A model generated the notes under the pieces. The model saw nothing but the letters and a program-made list of their open reading frames with translations, was not told the origin of the DNA and searched no databases. A stretch of DNA of 64,000 bases from positions 92,981 to 156,980 of the forward strand of contig NZ_JACJOU010000025.1 in NCBI RefSeq assembly GCF_014695725.1, written 5' to 3'. The stretch's first letter is position 1, and every line of letters starts with the position of its first letter. Shown piece after piece: positions 9,376 to 17,826 of this stretch. A program made the translations under genes and the position numbers. This stretch comes from Microcoleus sp. FACHB-672 (lineage in GTDB: Bacteria > Cyanobacteriota > Cyanobacteriia > Cyanobacteriales > Oscillatoriaceae).

Positions 9376-10116
9376 CTAAGGATTAGGCAACTTTTCCACC
9401 ACCGGCACCTCCAAAAAAGGCGAAGTTGCGATATCTAACAATCCAATAGAATTTAAAAGTTCTTCCCACTCTGCCGGCTCAGAACTGCGTAACTCAGCAA
9501 CTATTGCCAGAGAATCATGCCACATTTCTGCATTTGCGTAAATTTGAGCTTGCTCTAAACCTGTAGCCAACTTTAACTGATTTTCTAAATTTCCACTCAA
9601 TTCTCTACGTTGCAATAATCCCCGAACAAACACATCCGACTCCCGATCTTGCGAATCACACACTATCGCAAACTGCCATAAATAATTTTGACCAATTTCT
9701 AAAGCAACCGTTTCCGGTAAAGTAAGTTTAAGAATACCAGGCGTGCCGGCAAGTGTAACAGTTGCCAGATAAACTTCATCCCCTTGGCTGTTAATTAAAA
9801 CAAATTCTGCCAATTGGGCGCGGGTTTGAGGAATATACCAAAATAAAGTAGGATGGGCGGCAACGGTTGTGCCAACATTATTCCGTGTAGGCATCAGTGC
9901 GACAAGCGGGGTTTGTCCTTCGGCGACACAAGAAGAACCCCGCGATCCTCCCCCAGTCGTTCTTGCCGGCGCACCCCGATCCGATGTTTGTGGGAATTGC
10001 AAGCTAATTTGTTCCTGCACCGGCTGCTGCACCACCCCAGAAGCAACCGTTACCCAGGCGGGAGAAAGAATGCCAGTAAAAATTCCTAATAGACAAAGAG
10101 ACTTGCGTAAAATCAC
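9376..10116 (-). CDS. DUF928 family secreted protein (copy 2)
   Basis: This is a paralogue of the protein at 3975-4721 with the same layout: signal peptide, SDRGAPARTTGGGSRG block, LVALMPTRNNVGTT block, then a segment ending in FVLINSQGDEVY. Two conserved Cys (SSCVAEG and IVCDSQD) are shared by both copies and may form a disulphide in the periplasm. The start is a GTG at 10116, with no upstream ATG in frame. No function is known for the family. The two copies bracket the CHAT/FecR genes, which argues that DUF928 works with them. The gene is convergent with the FecR gene. Confidence 0.85.
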   Translation of the reverse strand: MILRKSLCLLGIFTGILSPAWVTVASGVVQQPVQEQISLQFPQTSDRGAPARTTGGGSRGSSCVAEGQTPLVALMPTRNNVGTTVAAHPTLFWYIPQTRAQLAEFVLINSQGDEVYLATVTLAGTPGILKLTLPETVALEIGQNYLWQFAIVCDSQDRESDVFVRGLLQRRELSGNLENQLKLATGLEQAQIYANAEMWHDSLAIVAELRSSEPAEWEELLNSIGLLDIATSPFLEVPVVEKLPNP

Positions 10117-10327
10117 ACTCTAAATCTCTGTTTAGCTTAATATAGATTTCGTAGCGTTCTTTGAAAACTGACTTAGTCAGTCTCTTTGTCAAGCTTGGCT
10201 TTGTTTGCTTGCGTTGTCAATAAATTTTAAGCAGCGAATCCCATTTTGTGCTAATAGTTTAGAAGACAGAGGATAGGGCATAGAACATCTAAACTCGACC
10301 ATTGTGTTTATTTATTGGCAATGACTT

Positions 10328-10684
10328 ATGTATTTGAGGGGCATTTCATTGAAAAAGCTATTAACAGCCATAATGCTGGTGGTGTTCGTGCTAAATATTA
10401 CTTTGAGCCAACCGGCTTTAGCGGCAGATATTGCAAACGGCGAACAAATTTTTAGCCTCCAGTGTGCCGGCTGTCATATTAATGGCGGTAATATTATCAG
10501 GCGCGGTAAGAATTTGAAACAAAAAGCTTTAAAGCAAAATGGGATGGATTCAATCGAAGCGATCTCGTCTATCGTGGCAACCGGCAAAAATAATATGTCT
10601 GCCTACAAAGATCGCTTAAGTGAACAGGAGATAGCGGATGTCTCCGCTTATGTATTAGAGCAAGCCGAGAAAGACTGGCGTTAA
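10328..10684 (+). CDS. Cytochrome c6-like lumenal electron carrier, probable low-potential type
   Basis: A 33-residue signal peptide ending in ALA directs export to the thylakoid lumen or periplasm. The mature part of about 85 residues has the haem motif CAGCH and the axial Met in KNNMSAYKDRL, and ends in EQAEKDW as in cytochrome c6. In photosynthetic cytochrome c6 the residue five before the conserved Gly-Lys region is Gln (YQVTNGK). Here the aligned segment is SSIVATGK, with Ile in that place. Gln to Val/Ile is the mark of the lower-potential c6B/c6C-type proteins. It lies 33 bp upstream of the aldo/keto reductase gene, so the two are probably co-transcribed. Confidence 0.85.
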   Translation: MYLRGISLKKLLTAIMLVVFVLNITLSQPALAADIANGEQIFSLQCAGCHINGGNIIRRGKNLKQKALKQNGMDSIEAISSIVATGKNNMSAYKDRLSEQEIADVSAYVLEQAEKDWR

Positions 10685-10717
10685 ACTGATTAGATAAAAC
10701 AAAAATAAGGATTAAAA

Positions 10718-11737
10718 ATGAATTTACCCGAATCCAGCCGGCTGCAATTTACTCCAGATTTAAATATCTGCCGTGTGTTAAATGGAATGTGGCAAGTATC
10801 TGGAGGTCACGGAAAAATTGACCGGCAGGCTGCTATTGAGAATATGTTTAAATATCTGGATGCCGGTTTCACAACTTGGGATTTAGCAGACCATTATGGC
10901 CCCGCAGAGGATTTTATTGGTGAGTTTCGCCGGCAATTAATTTCAACTCGGGGGAAAGATGCCCTTTCTAATTTACAAGCTTTTACAAAATGGGTGCCCA
11001 GACCGGGGAAAATGACCCGAAAGCTGGTTGAAGAAAATATTGATATTTCCCTGCGGAGAATGAACGTTGAATCCCTCGATTTAATGCAATTTCACTGGTG
11101 GGAATACAAAGACGAAAATTATCTGGCCGCCCTCAAATATATGACAGAACTTCAACAAGAGGGCAAAATTAAGCATCTGGCACTGACAAATTTTGATACA
11201 GAGCATTTAAAAATAATTCTTGACCATAACATCAAAATAGTATCCAACCAAGTGCAATTTTCTTTAGTAGATCTCCGGCCTTTAGTGAATATGGTTCAAT
11301 TGTGCCGGCAACACGACATCAAGTTATTTACCTACGGCACACTTTGCGGCGGATTGCTATCAGAAAAATATCTCGGGAAGCCTGAACCCCGGGGCGGAGA
11401 ACTCGCCACCGCTAGCTTGCGAAAATACAAAAACATGATAGATAGTTGGGGCGGCTGGAATTTATTTCAAGAATTACTGAACGCCCTCAAGCAAATCGCA
11501 GATAAACATCAAGTCAGCATCGCAAATATCGCCGTTCGTACTATTTTAGATCTGCCGGCAGTTGGGGGCGTCATTGTCGGTGCGCGGCTGGGTGTGTCAG
11601 AACATTTAGAAGATAATGCCAGAGTTTTTAATTTCAGCTTAGATGCAGAAGATGAGGGACAAATCGATGCAGTTATTCGTAACTCGCGGGATTTGTATAA
11701 ACTTATCGGAGACTGCGGCGACGAATACCGGCGATGA
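10718..11737 (+). CDS. Aldo/keto reductase
   Basis: This 339-residue TIM-barrel oxidoreductase is probably NADPH-dependent. The catalytic tetrad can be placed: Asp and Tyr in TTWDLADHYGPAE, Lys in AFTKWVPRPG, and His in LMQFHWWEYK. The nucleotide-binding end is GGVIVGARLGVSEHLEDN. The substrate cannot be read from the sequence. Its stop overlaps the next start by four bases (ATGA at 11734), and a cytochrome c6-like gene lies 33 bp upstream, so the three genes look like one transcript. The co-occurrence of an electron carrier and a reductase is suggestive but unexplained. Confidence 0.9.
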   Translation: MNLPESSRLQFTPDLNICRVLNGMWQVSGGHGKIDRQAAIENMFKYLDAGFTTWDLADHYGPAEDFIGEFRRQLISTRGKDALSNLQAFTKWVPRPGKMTRKLVEENIDISLRRMNVESLDLMQFHWWEYKDENYLAALKYMTELQQEGKIKHLALTNFDTEHLKIILDHNIKIVSNQVQFSLVDLRPLVNMVQLCRQHDIKLFTYGTLCGGLLSEKYLGKPEPRGGELATASLRKYKNMIDSWGGWNLFQELLNALKQIADKHQVSIANIAVRTILDLPAVGGVIVGARLGVSEHLEDNARVFNFSLDAEDEGQIDAVIRNSRDLYKLIGDCGDEYRR

Positions 11738-12153
11738 TTGTTCATTTAAACGATAAAATCGAAATGACAGACGAACGAAATGAAGTATTAGCCGCTAACG
11801 AAGCATTTTATCGAGCCTTTGAAAAAAAAGACATGGAAGCAATGAGTGCGATTTGGTCGCAAGGAATCGGCACTCTTTGCATTCACCCTGGACGCAATGC
11901 GCTGCGGGGGTGGAAAGAAATTCGCACTTCTTGGGAATTTATCTTTAAAAATACCAACTACATCGAAATCGAAACCGAGATTATTACAGCAGATGTTCGC
12001 AATGACATTGGTTACATTGTTTTAGTCGAAAAAGTCTTGCAAGTGAGTGCCGGCAGACGAATTCAAGCAGAATCAATGGCAACCAATATTTTTGAATTCT
12101 TGGGTGGAAAATGGTATTTAATTCACCATCACGGCAGTCCCATGATGCGCTAA
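11734..12153 (+). CDS. SnoaL-like / NTF2-fold protein
   Basis: A protein of up to 139 residues with the NTF2/SnoaL pattern: an N-terminal helix (ANEAFYRAFEKKDMEAM), the IW segment, CIHPGRNALRGWKEI, and a final strand KWYLIHHHGSP. This fold binds small hydrophobic ligands or acts as a subunit. The type with W-x-x-I-HPG is common in cyanobacteria and plants with no proven reaction. The ATG at 11734 overlaps the aldo/keto reductase stop codon, implying translational coupling. The ATG at 11764 is an alternative start. Confidence 0.75.
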   Translation: MIVHLNDKIEMTDERNEVLAANEAFYRAFEKKDMEAMSAIWSQGIGTLCIHPGRNALRGWKEIRTSWEFIFKNTNYIEIETEIITADVRNDIGYIVLVEKVLQVSAGRRIQAESMATNIFEFLGGKWYLIHHHGSPMMR

Positions 12154-12458
12154 AAGTGACAGCGTTCAACCAGTCGCAGCAGTCGCGGGAAACTGTAGTA
12201 GCCGGCAGAATTTGGCGCATAGCACAAAAACTGAAGTTCGGGGATCGCTATAACCCCCACTTTCATTGCGCCTATCCACAATCGACACAACAGCCAAGAA
12301 AAGAGAATACTAGAAATTACTTGCTAAATAAAATTCCTAGGTCATAAAGGCTGTAGCAGCCACCGCAAAAAAACCATTGTCCAGCCGGAGTTTCAGGAAT
12401 TTGTTAGACTGGACAAACCAAAGAAAAGTCAGCCTACTCTCTGAAGGACGTTCTTCTG
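12154..12458. other. Intergenic region upstream of tldD
   Basis: About 305 bp without a credible gene. An AAGGA ribosome binding site lies about ten bases before the tldD ATG. I see no terminator or known riboswitch. Confidence 0.5.
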
Positions 12459-13943
12459 ATGACGCTATCCATGCATCCCAGTACATTACTGCTTTCCAAA
12501 GAACTACCTACCCTTCAATACACCTCAACCCCTGATCGCTTCGATGAAACCTGGGAAGCGCCTCTATCAACGCTTTTAGGACTCGGACGCGCTGCCGGTG
12601 CGGACTTTATCGAATTCTTCTTAGAACGTGCAAACTATATTAGCTGTTTGGCAGAAGAAGATACTATCACCAGCATTTCGCCGCGTCTTTCCACCGGCGC
12701 TGGCGTTAGAGTGTTTCGTGGCAAAGCCGATTGCTACGTTAGCACGAACGATCTTTCATTTTCTGGGCTAAAATCTGCTCTAGAAAAAGGTCTTTCTATC
12801 CTGGGACTGCAACTGCCGGCACCCAATGCTTTCATCCCTGAAATTAATTTAGAACTCCTCAGAGACTACGCTACAAAAAAAGGGAAAGATGCTTGGTTAC
12901 CTCAGTGTAGCCCCATCCGAGAAATGGGAGAAGTGCTACTGGATGCCAGCGCCTTGCTGAAACACAAAGCGAAGCATATTCAATCCCGACGAACCAGCTA
13001 TTTCAGAGATTGGCAAGAAGTTTTAGTGGCTGCCAGTGATGGCACTTTTGCCCGTGATATCCGCCTGACTCAATCTGTAGGATACAACCTGTTGTGCGCT
13101 GACGGTGCCAACCGTTCATCCATCGCCAAGCGGGACGGCAGCACGAGCGAAGCAGACTTTTTGAGAAAGTGGAATCCTGAAGCTGCCGCTGAAGAAGTTG
13201 CAGAATCTGCCGGCATCATGCTTTATGCAGATTATGTGGAATCGGGAAATTACCCGATTATCATGGCAAATCAATTTGGTGGGGTGATTTTCCACGAAGC
13301 TTGTGGACACCTGCTAGAAACCACTCAAATTGAACGCAAAACCACTCCTTTTGCTGAGAAAAAAGGTGAAAAAATCGCCCACGAAAGTTTAACAGCTTGG
13401 GATGAAGGGCTTTCTAAAAACGCTTTCGGCACCATTGATATGGACGATGAAGGGATGCCGGCGCAACGCACCCTGTTAATTGAAAAAGGCGTGCTGAAAA
13501 ACTTCTTAGCGGATCGCTCAGGGTCTTTGCTCACTGGACATCCCAGAACCGGCAGTGGACGCCGGCAGAATTATACGTTTGCCGCAGCTAGCCGGATGCG
13601 AAATACTTATATCGCCCCCGGAGAATACACCAACGAAGATTTATTCTCTTCCATCGATAAAGGCATTTATTGCAAAAAGATGGGCGGCGGTAGTGTTGGC
13701 GCAACTGGAGAATTTAACTTCTCTGTTGAAGAAGCTTATCTGATTGAAAATGGCAAAATTACTAAGCCATTAAAAGGCGCGATTTTAATCGGGGAAGCTA
13801 AGGAAATCATGAACAAAATTTCCATGTGTTCTCAAGATATCGGTCTCGCTGCCGGTTTCTGCGGTTCTGTTAGTGGCAGCATTTACACCACTGTTGGACA
13901 GCCCCATATTAAGGTTGATTCCATTACTGTTGGTGGCCGGTAA
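12459..13943 (+). CDS. tldD: TldD metalloprotease subunit
   Basis: This 494-residue protein has the zinc motif HEACGH (in [14 protein letters not shown], near residue 278) expected for TldD, the catalytic subunit of the TldD/TldE heterodimer. The C-terminal half has the conserved blocks [19 protein letters not shown] and [15 protein letters not shown]. In enterobacteria the complex trims leader peptides of modified peptides and degrades unfolded short peptides. In cyanobacteria the substrate is unknown. The partner gene follows at 14225. An AAGGA site upstream supports the ATG at 12459; the fourth-residue-downstream ATG (12471) is also possible. Confidence 0.95.
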   Translation: MTLSMHPSTLLLSKELPTLQYTSTPDRFDETWEAPLSTLLGLGRAAGADFIEFFLERANYISCLAEEDTITSISPRLSTGAGVRVFRGKADCYVSTNDLSFSGLKSALEKGLSILGLQLPAPNAFIPEINLELLRDYATKKGKDAWLPQCSPIREMGEVLLDASALLKHKAKHIQSRRTSYFRDWQEVLVAASDGTFARDIRLTQSVGYNLLCADGANRSSIAKRDGSTSEADFLRKWNPEAAAEEVAESAGIMLYADYVESGNYPIIMANQFGGVIFHEACGHLLETTQIERKTTPFAEKKGEKIAHESLTAWDEGLSKNAFGTIDMDDEGMPAQRTLLIEKGVLKNFLADRSGSLLTGHPRTGSGRRQNYTFAAASRMRNTYIAPGEYTNEDLFSSIDKGIYCKKMGGGSVGATGEFNFSVEEAYLIENGKITKPLKGAILIGEAKEIMNKISMCSQDIGLAAGFCGSVSGSIYTTVGQPHIKVDSITVGGR

Positions 13944-13950
13944 AGAGTGT

Positions 13951-14040
13951 TTTCAACCACAAATATCGCAGATAAATATCAATAAAACATCTTTATCTGT
14001 GGTTGAAAAATTATCCGATTCTTTTTATCTGCGGTTGAAA
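13951..14040. repeat. Dispersed repeat, inverted TTTCAACCACA / TGTGGTTGAAA
   Basis: TTTCAACCACA at 13951-13961 is the reverse complement of TGTGGTTGAAA at 13998-14008. A further TTTATCTGCGGTTGAAA follows at 14024-14040. It belongs to the same family as the copies near 9.3, 22.1 and 26.4 kb. A degenerate second copy lies at about 14098-14197 (AACCACAGAGGCACACAAATG ... CATCTGCGGTTATCTCTGG). Confidence 0.6.
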
Positions 14041-14052
14041 CTTCTTTTTCTG

Positions 14053-14088
14053 AAATTCAACAAGTGACTGTGCCGAATATTACGGAAG
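14053..14088 (+). repeat. Duplicate of the tldE 5' end
   Basis: The 36 bases from 14053 closely match the 36 bases from 14208, which cover the tldE start (AAATTCAACAAnTGACTnTGCCGAATAT). The two copies are offset by 155 bp, with GTG in the upstream copy where the real gene has ATG. The upstream copy stays open for only about 16 codons. The material between the copies is the dispersed AACCACAGA/CTGCGGTT repeat. Confidence 0.7.
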
Positions 14089-14224
14089 AAGATTTTTTTA
14101 ACCACAGAGGCACACAAATGAAGATTTGAGTGATTGGTTGGGCTGAGATAAATGCGGATGAGTTCTAAAATCATCTGCGGTTATCTCTGGTTAAATTTCA
14201 CTGTTTTAAATTCAACAACTGACT

Positions 14225-15568
14225 ATGCCGAATATCACCGAAATTGCTAATCACGCCAAGGAAAGTGCTGAGAAACTCGGCATCAAAAAGTTCGATATCT
14301 ATGGATCGAGTGTTGATGAAACCAGCGTTCAAGTCGATAGAGGAGCGCCGAAACAAGTTAAGGCTTCTAATCGCTCTGGTGTGACGGTTCGTGTCTGGAA
14401 TGATGACAATACAGTGGGTGTCACCAGCACCACAGATGTTGATCCAAATGGCCTGAAATTAGCCCTGGAAACGGCTTATGAGGCAAGTTTTTTTGGGGTC
14501 AAGGATAATGCTCCTGATTTTAGCCCAGAAGCGACTGTCCCCCTCGAAAAGTCCTCGGATGAGAAGGCAGCTCAAGCGCCAGTTTCTCAGTTGATAGAAA
14601 GCCTGATAGAGGCGGAAAAGGAACTGTTGGCGGCGCATCCGGCTATTGAAGGTGTGCCTTACAATGGTTTGGCTCAACGAGAGATTGACAGGTTTTATCT
14701 CAACAGTGCCGGCGCGACAAGGAATGAATCTCATTCCGTTGCCTCTATCTATCTTTACAGCAAAACTGAACAAGAAGGGAAAAAACCCCGGAGTGCCGGC
14801 GCGTTTAAACTTAGCCGCAGTTTGGAACAGCTCGATATTGAAGGTTGCTTGAAAGAAGCGGCTGAGAAAACGATCAGTCACTTGAACTATGAAAAAGTCA
14901 AGACTGGTAAATATACCGTGGTTTTCTCTCCGGAAGCATTCTTGAGCTTGTTAGGGGCATTTTCTAACTTGTACAATGCTCAAAGTATTCTGGATAAGCA
15001 AAGTTTATCGACGCCTGAATCTTTGGGAACAAATATTGCTTCTCCTTTGCTTTCGGTTTACGATGACGCACTGCATCCAGCGAATATCGGAGCGGAAACG
15101 TTTGATGGTGAAGGCACGCCGACTCGTCGGATTTCGCTGATTGAAAAGGGCATTCTAAGCAATTTTCTTCACAGTGCCGGCACGGCAAAACGGCTCAATG
15201 CTCAGCCTACGGGTCATGCAAATATCGGCTCTAAAGTTATGGTGAGTTCGCACTTTTATCATGTCCTTCAAGGTGCGAAAGCTGAGCAGGAATATAGCCT
15301 TGCGAATGCAGACAATGTGATTTTTATCGATGATCTTCAGGCACTTCATGCCGGCGTTAAATCGTTACAGGGTTCCTTTTCTCTGCCGTTTGACGGTTGG
15401 ATGGTGAATAACGGCAAATTGACGAGCATTGAATCTGCAACGGTTGCCGGTGACTTTCGCGAAGTCCTCCAGTCGATTATTTTTGTCGAACCAGATGCAG
15501 AACTGACACCTGGGGGCGTGTGCCCCAGAATATGGGTGGATGGGCTGTCTATCACTGGAGAAGCCTAG
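14225..15568 (+). CDS. pmbA: TldE/PmbA, non-catalytic partner of TldD
   Basis: This 447-residue TldD/PmbA-family protein lacks the HExxxH zinc motif, as expected for TldE. Family blocks include SSVDETSVQVDRGAPKQV near the N-terminus, GEGTPTRRISLIEKG, NIGSKVMVSSHFY, and the C-terminal FVEPDAELTPGGVCPRI. It should form the heterodimeric protease with the tldD product 281 bp upstream. The start is the ATG at 14225; a degenerate duplicate of this start lies 155 bp upstream. Confidence 0.92.
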   Translation: MPNITEIANHAKESAEKLGIKKFDIYGSSVDETSVQVDRGAPKQVKASNRSGVTVRVWNDDNTVGVTSTTDVDPNGLKLALETAYEASFFGVKDNAPDFSPEATVPLEKSSDEKAAQAPVSQLIESLIEAEKELLAAHPAIEGVPYNGLAQREIDRFYLNSAGATRNESHSVASIYLYSKTEQEGKKPRSAGAFKLSRSLEQLDIEGCLKEAAEKTISHLNYEKVKTGKYTVVFSPEAFLSLLGAFSNLYNAQSILDKQSLSTPESLGTNIASPLLSVYDDALHPANIGAETFDGEGTPTRRISLIEKGILSNFLHSAGTAKRLNAQPTGHANIGSKVMVSSHFYHVLQGAKAEQEYSLANADNVIFIDDLQALHAGVKSLQGSFSLPFDGWMVNNGKLTSIESATVAGDFREVLQSIIFVEPDAELTPGGVCPRIWVDGLSITGEA

Positions 15569-15605
15569 GTTTACAACATCTAGTTTGCATCGTTGAAGGG
15601 TAATA

Positions 15606-15644
15606 AAGAAGCCGGCACTTCTGAAAAGGAGTTGCCGGCTTCTT
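15606..15644 (+). terminator. Hairpin terminator after tldE
   Basis: A perfect 12-bp stem AAGAAGCCGGCA / TGCCGGCTTCTT encloses a 15-base loop, 37 bp after the tldE stop. The 3' arm ends in TTCTTTG, not a long T-run, so termination strength is uncertain. It is built around the abundant GCCGGC palindrome. Confidence 0.65.
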
Positions 15645-15792
15645 TGTGACAAGCACCGAGGCGTTTTTGCCTCGCCATGTTAATCTAGGGGGGAAGTGGG
15701 GATATTTAACCGGCAATGGAGCGTTGAGAGCGATCAAAGCGCAGGACTATCCCTTCTTGCTCGATAATGTCTGTAGAGTTCAAAGCAGTTTT

Positions 15793-16671
15793 GTGTCCCA
15801 AAAACGCAGTCGCTTGATTGTTCGAGTGGTGATGGTGTTGGCACTCATCGCCTTTGTGGGGTTTTCCATCCTTCCCCTTTTAAGTGATGTTCTTAAGGCA
15901 AATCAAGTGCCTCCTGAAGCGACGCCGGCAACCACCCCGCAGGCGGCGCAGCAGCCTTCTAAGCAGGCAGACTTGGAAGGGCAAGCACGGGGTTATGAAC
16001 TTGTTTTGCAGCGCGAGCCGGCAAATAAGGCAGCGCTGGAAGGGCTATTACGGACTCGGCTAGAGTTGGGTGATATTAAAGGGGCGATCGTCCCTCTCGA
16101 ACAACTAGCAAAGTCAAATCCTGAAGATCCACTTTATGGCGTGCTTCTCGCTCAAGCAAAGCAACAAATTGGAGATCGCGAAGGCGCTGCCCAATCTTAC
16201 CGCTCAATTCTGACCAGTAAACCCGGAAATGTTGAGGCGCTGCAAGGATTGGTGAGTCTGCTGCTGCAACAAAACCGCCCAGAAGCGGCAATTGGGTTGC
16301 TGCAAGATACGCTCAAAGGCGCTCCTCAAGCGAATCAGGTTGCTCCCGGCAGTATTGATGTGCTTTCGGTGCAGCTGATTTTAGGGCAGGTGTACGCCGA
16401 GGAAAAACGTTATGCGGAAGCCCTGGCGATTTACGATGAACTGACTAAAAATAAGCCTGACGATTTTCGCCCTGTGCTAGGCAAGGCAATTGTACTCAAA
16501 CGACAAGGCAAATCTGGCGAGGCGACGTCTCTATTCTCGAGGGCGACGACTTTAGCGCCGGCAAAGTATAAAGATCAAATTCAGCAACTAGCAGCCGCAG
16601 CGCCGGCACCGACTCCCACGCCGGCTGCAACCCCGACTGAGAGTTTGCCCAGTAACGCGCCTCAAGAGTAG
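15793..16671 (+). CDS. Membrane-anchored TPR protein
   Basis: A GTG at 15793 gives a protein beginning with basic residues, then one membrane helix (about 12-33: RVVMVLALIAFVGF...). A soluble domain with about five TPR-like repeats follows (AALEGLLRTRLELGDIKGAI, VEALQGLVSLLLQQ, LGQVYAEEKRYAEALAIYDE). The tail is rich in Pro, Ala and Thr. It probably scaffolds other proteins at the membrane. An in-frame GTG at 15646 would sit two bases after the tldE terminator hairpin and add 49 residues unlike the rest, so I reject it. A hairpin follows at 16682. Confidence 0.8.
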   Translation: MSQKRSRLIVRVVMVLALIAFVGFSILPLLSDVLKANQVPPEATPATTPQAAQQPSKQADLEGQARGYELVLQREPANKAALEGLLRTRLELGDIKGAIVPLEQLAKSNPEDPLYGVLLAQAKQQIGDREGAAQSYRSILTSKPGNVEALQGLVSLLLQQNRPEAAIGLLQDTLKGAPQANQVAPGSIDVLSVQLILGQVYAEEKRYAEALAIYDELTKNKPDDFRPVLGKAIVLKRQGKSGEATSLFSRATTLAPAKYKDQIQQLAAAAPAPTPTPAATPTESLPSNAPQE

Positions 16672-16681
16672 TCTTCTGCAA

Positions 16682-16710
16682 CGGAACACCATTTGTTTAG
16701 AGGTGTTCCG
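16682..16710. terminator. Hairpin between convergent genes
   Basis: A perfect 9-bp stem CGGAACACC / GGTGTTCCG with an 11-base loop lies 11 bp after the TPR gene stop and before the convergent GDT1 gene. There is no T-run on the plus strand, so it may be a factor-dependent or weak terminator. Confidence 0.5.
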
Positions 16711-16791
16711 CTGCGGTTCAAATTTTCCCATCTGGAATTTTAGCCACAACTTCTGTCAAGCGTTTTCGTTTTTCCGCTTCAATTTTCACGA

Positions 16792-17448
16792 TTACAAAAC
16801 GCTTTCTAAGGCGAGTGCACCAAAAATTAGAAACAGTGCGCCTCCAATCGCTGTCATAATCCGCTCAGAGATGCGACAAGCGATCATGCGTCCCCCCAAA
16901 ACTGCGATTGCGGCGCAAATAGTATGTCCGAGAATGGCACCGAGGGTAACACCGGCTGCGTTATTGGAGGCGGCTAAAGTAATCGTGGCAAATTGGGTGC
17001 GATCTCCCCACTCGGCTAAAAACGTCATGAGAAACGACTGAAAGACAATTGCCATCTGGGGCGAGTTCAAAGAAAGGACGGGATTGGCGCTATTTTTTAA
17101 GGGAGTGCGCGGTAAGTTCAACTCAGCTTGCTCGACAACAGCGGCGGCTTCTTCGGCTTCAGCGCACTCTGTTTTTGGCGGCATTTGACTCGCTTCGTAC
17201 AGCAGCTTAATTCCAAACCCGAGAAATAATAAAATTTCTGCCCAAGTGATATAAATTTGGGGAAGTAAGGATGCCGCTTGTCCAAGGAGTACAGATAGCA
17301 CCGTCATCGCTGCCAAGGCTGCTGTGACGCCGGTAAATACGAGCCGGCGCGAGTGGCGCATGGATAAAATGACGGCAATAAAAAATGTTTTATCGCCTAA
17401 TTCTGAAACCGTAATTAATAATAAGCCGGCAGTAAACGCTGCTAACAC
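16792..17448 (-). CDS. GDT1/UPF0016 (TMEM165-type) Mn2+/Ca2+ exporter
   Basis: This 218-residue protein has two halves of three membrane helices. Each half carries the family motif: ELGDKT (about residue 17) and EWGDRT (about residue 145). These acidic motifs form the cation site. Cyanobacterial and plastid homologues (Mnx, PAM71) move Mn2+ to the thylakoid lumen or periplasm, protecting the cytoplasm and feeding photosystem II. The loop between the halves is acidic, then variable. The start is a GTG at 17448, supported by AGGAG upstream. Confidence 0.92.
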   Translation of the reverse strand: MLAAFTAGLLLITVSELGDKTFFIAVILSMRHSRRLVFTGVTAALAAMTVLSVLLGQAASLLPQIYITWAEILLFLGFGIKLLYEASQMPPKTECAEAEEAAAVVEQAELNLPRTPLKNSANPVLSLNSPQMAIVFQSFLMTFLAEWGDRTQFATITLAASNNAAGVTLGAILGHTICAAIAVLGGRMIACRISERIMTAIGGALFLIFGALALESVL

Positions 17449-17826
17449 GCTCTCAAGCTCCTCTCAATTTCTCTATTGAATGAGTGAGCTTGATGGAAGC
17501 AATTAAGACTTCACCAAGCTCACTAACGATGTGAACTCAGTGAAGGTCTCGCTCCCAAGTATTTGACGTTTAATTTCAAAAACTTGTCATCTAAACCAGG
17601 CGATTTGCCAGTATGTTGATTTAGATGGGCCGACTTTTTTCTCTGCCGGCAGCTACTCCCCTTCGGATATGAATAATATTACCTCTATCTTTGGATATAT
17701 ACAATACCCTAAGCGGAAGATTTTGAGTTTTAAACAGATATCAAAGGGTAGATGAGCTGTTGGAATGTACTCCCCGCTTCAACGGAGATGGGGAGAATTT
17801 AATTCAGCAGAAACTATGAAAAAAAT
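17449..17826. other. Divergent intergenic region, 378 bp
   Basis: This stretch lies between the divergent GDT1 and Crp/Fnr genes and must contain both promoters. I could not find a palindromic Crp/Fnr or NtcA site that stands out, nor a small gene. Confidence 0.4.

Noticed and set aside
10004..10192. A 62-codon minus-strand frame overlapping the second DUF928 start
   Set aside because: Out of frame with DUF928, no conserved residues; a shadow of the real gene and its leader.
9270..14197. The dispersed repeats read as a CRISPR array
   Set aside because: Spacing is irregular, units are inverted, and no cas genes occur in the window.
15646..15792. Longer N-terminus for the TPR protein from GTG 15646
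   Set aside because: The start follows the tldE terminator hairpin by two bases, and the extra residues do not resemble a protein. The GTG at 15793 begins at the membrane anchor.
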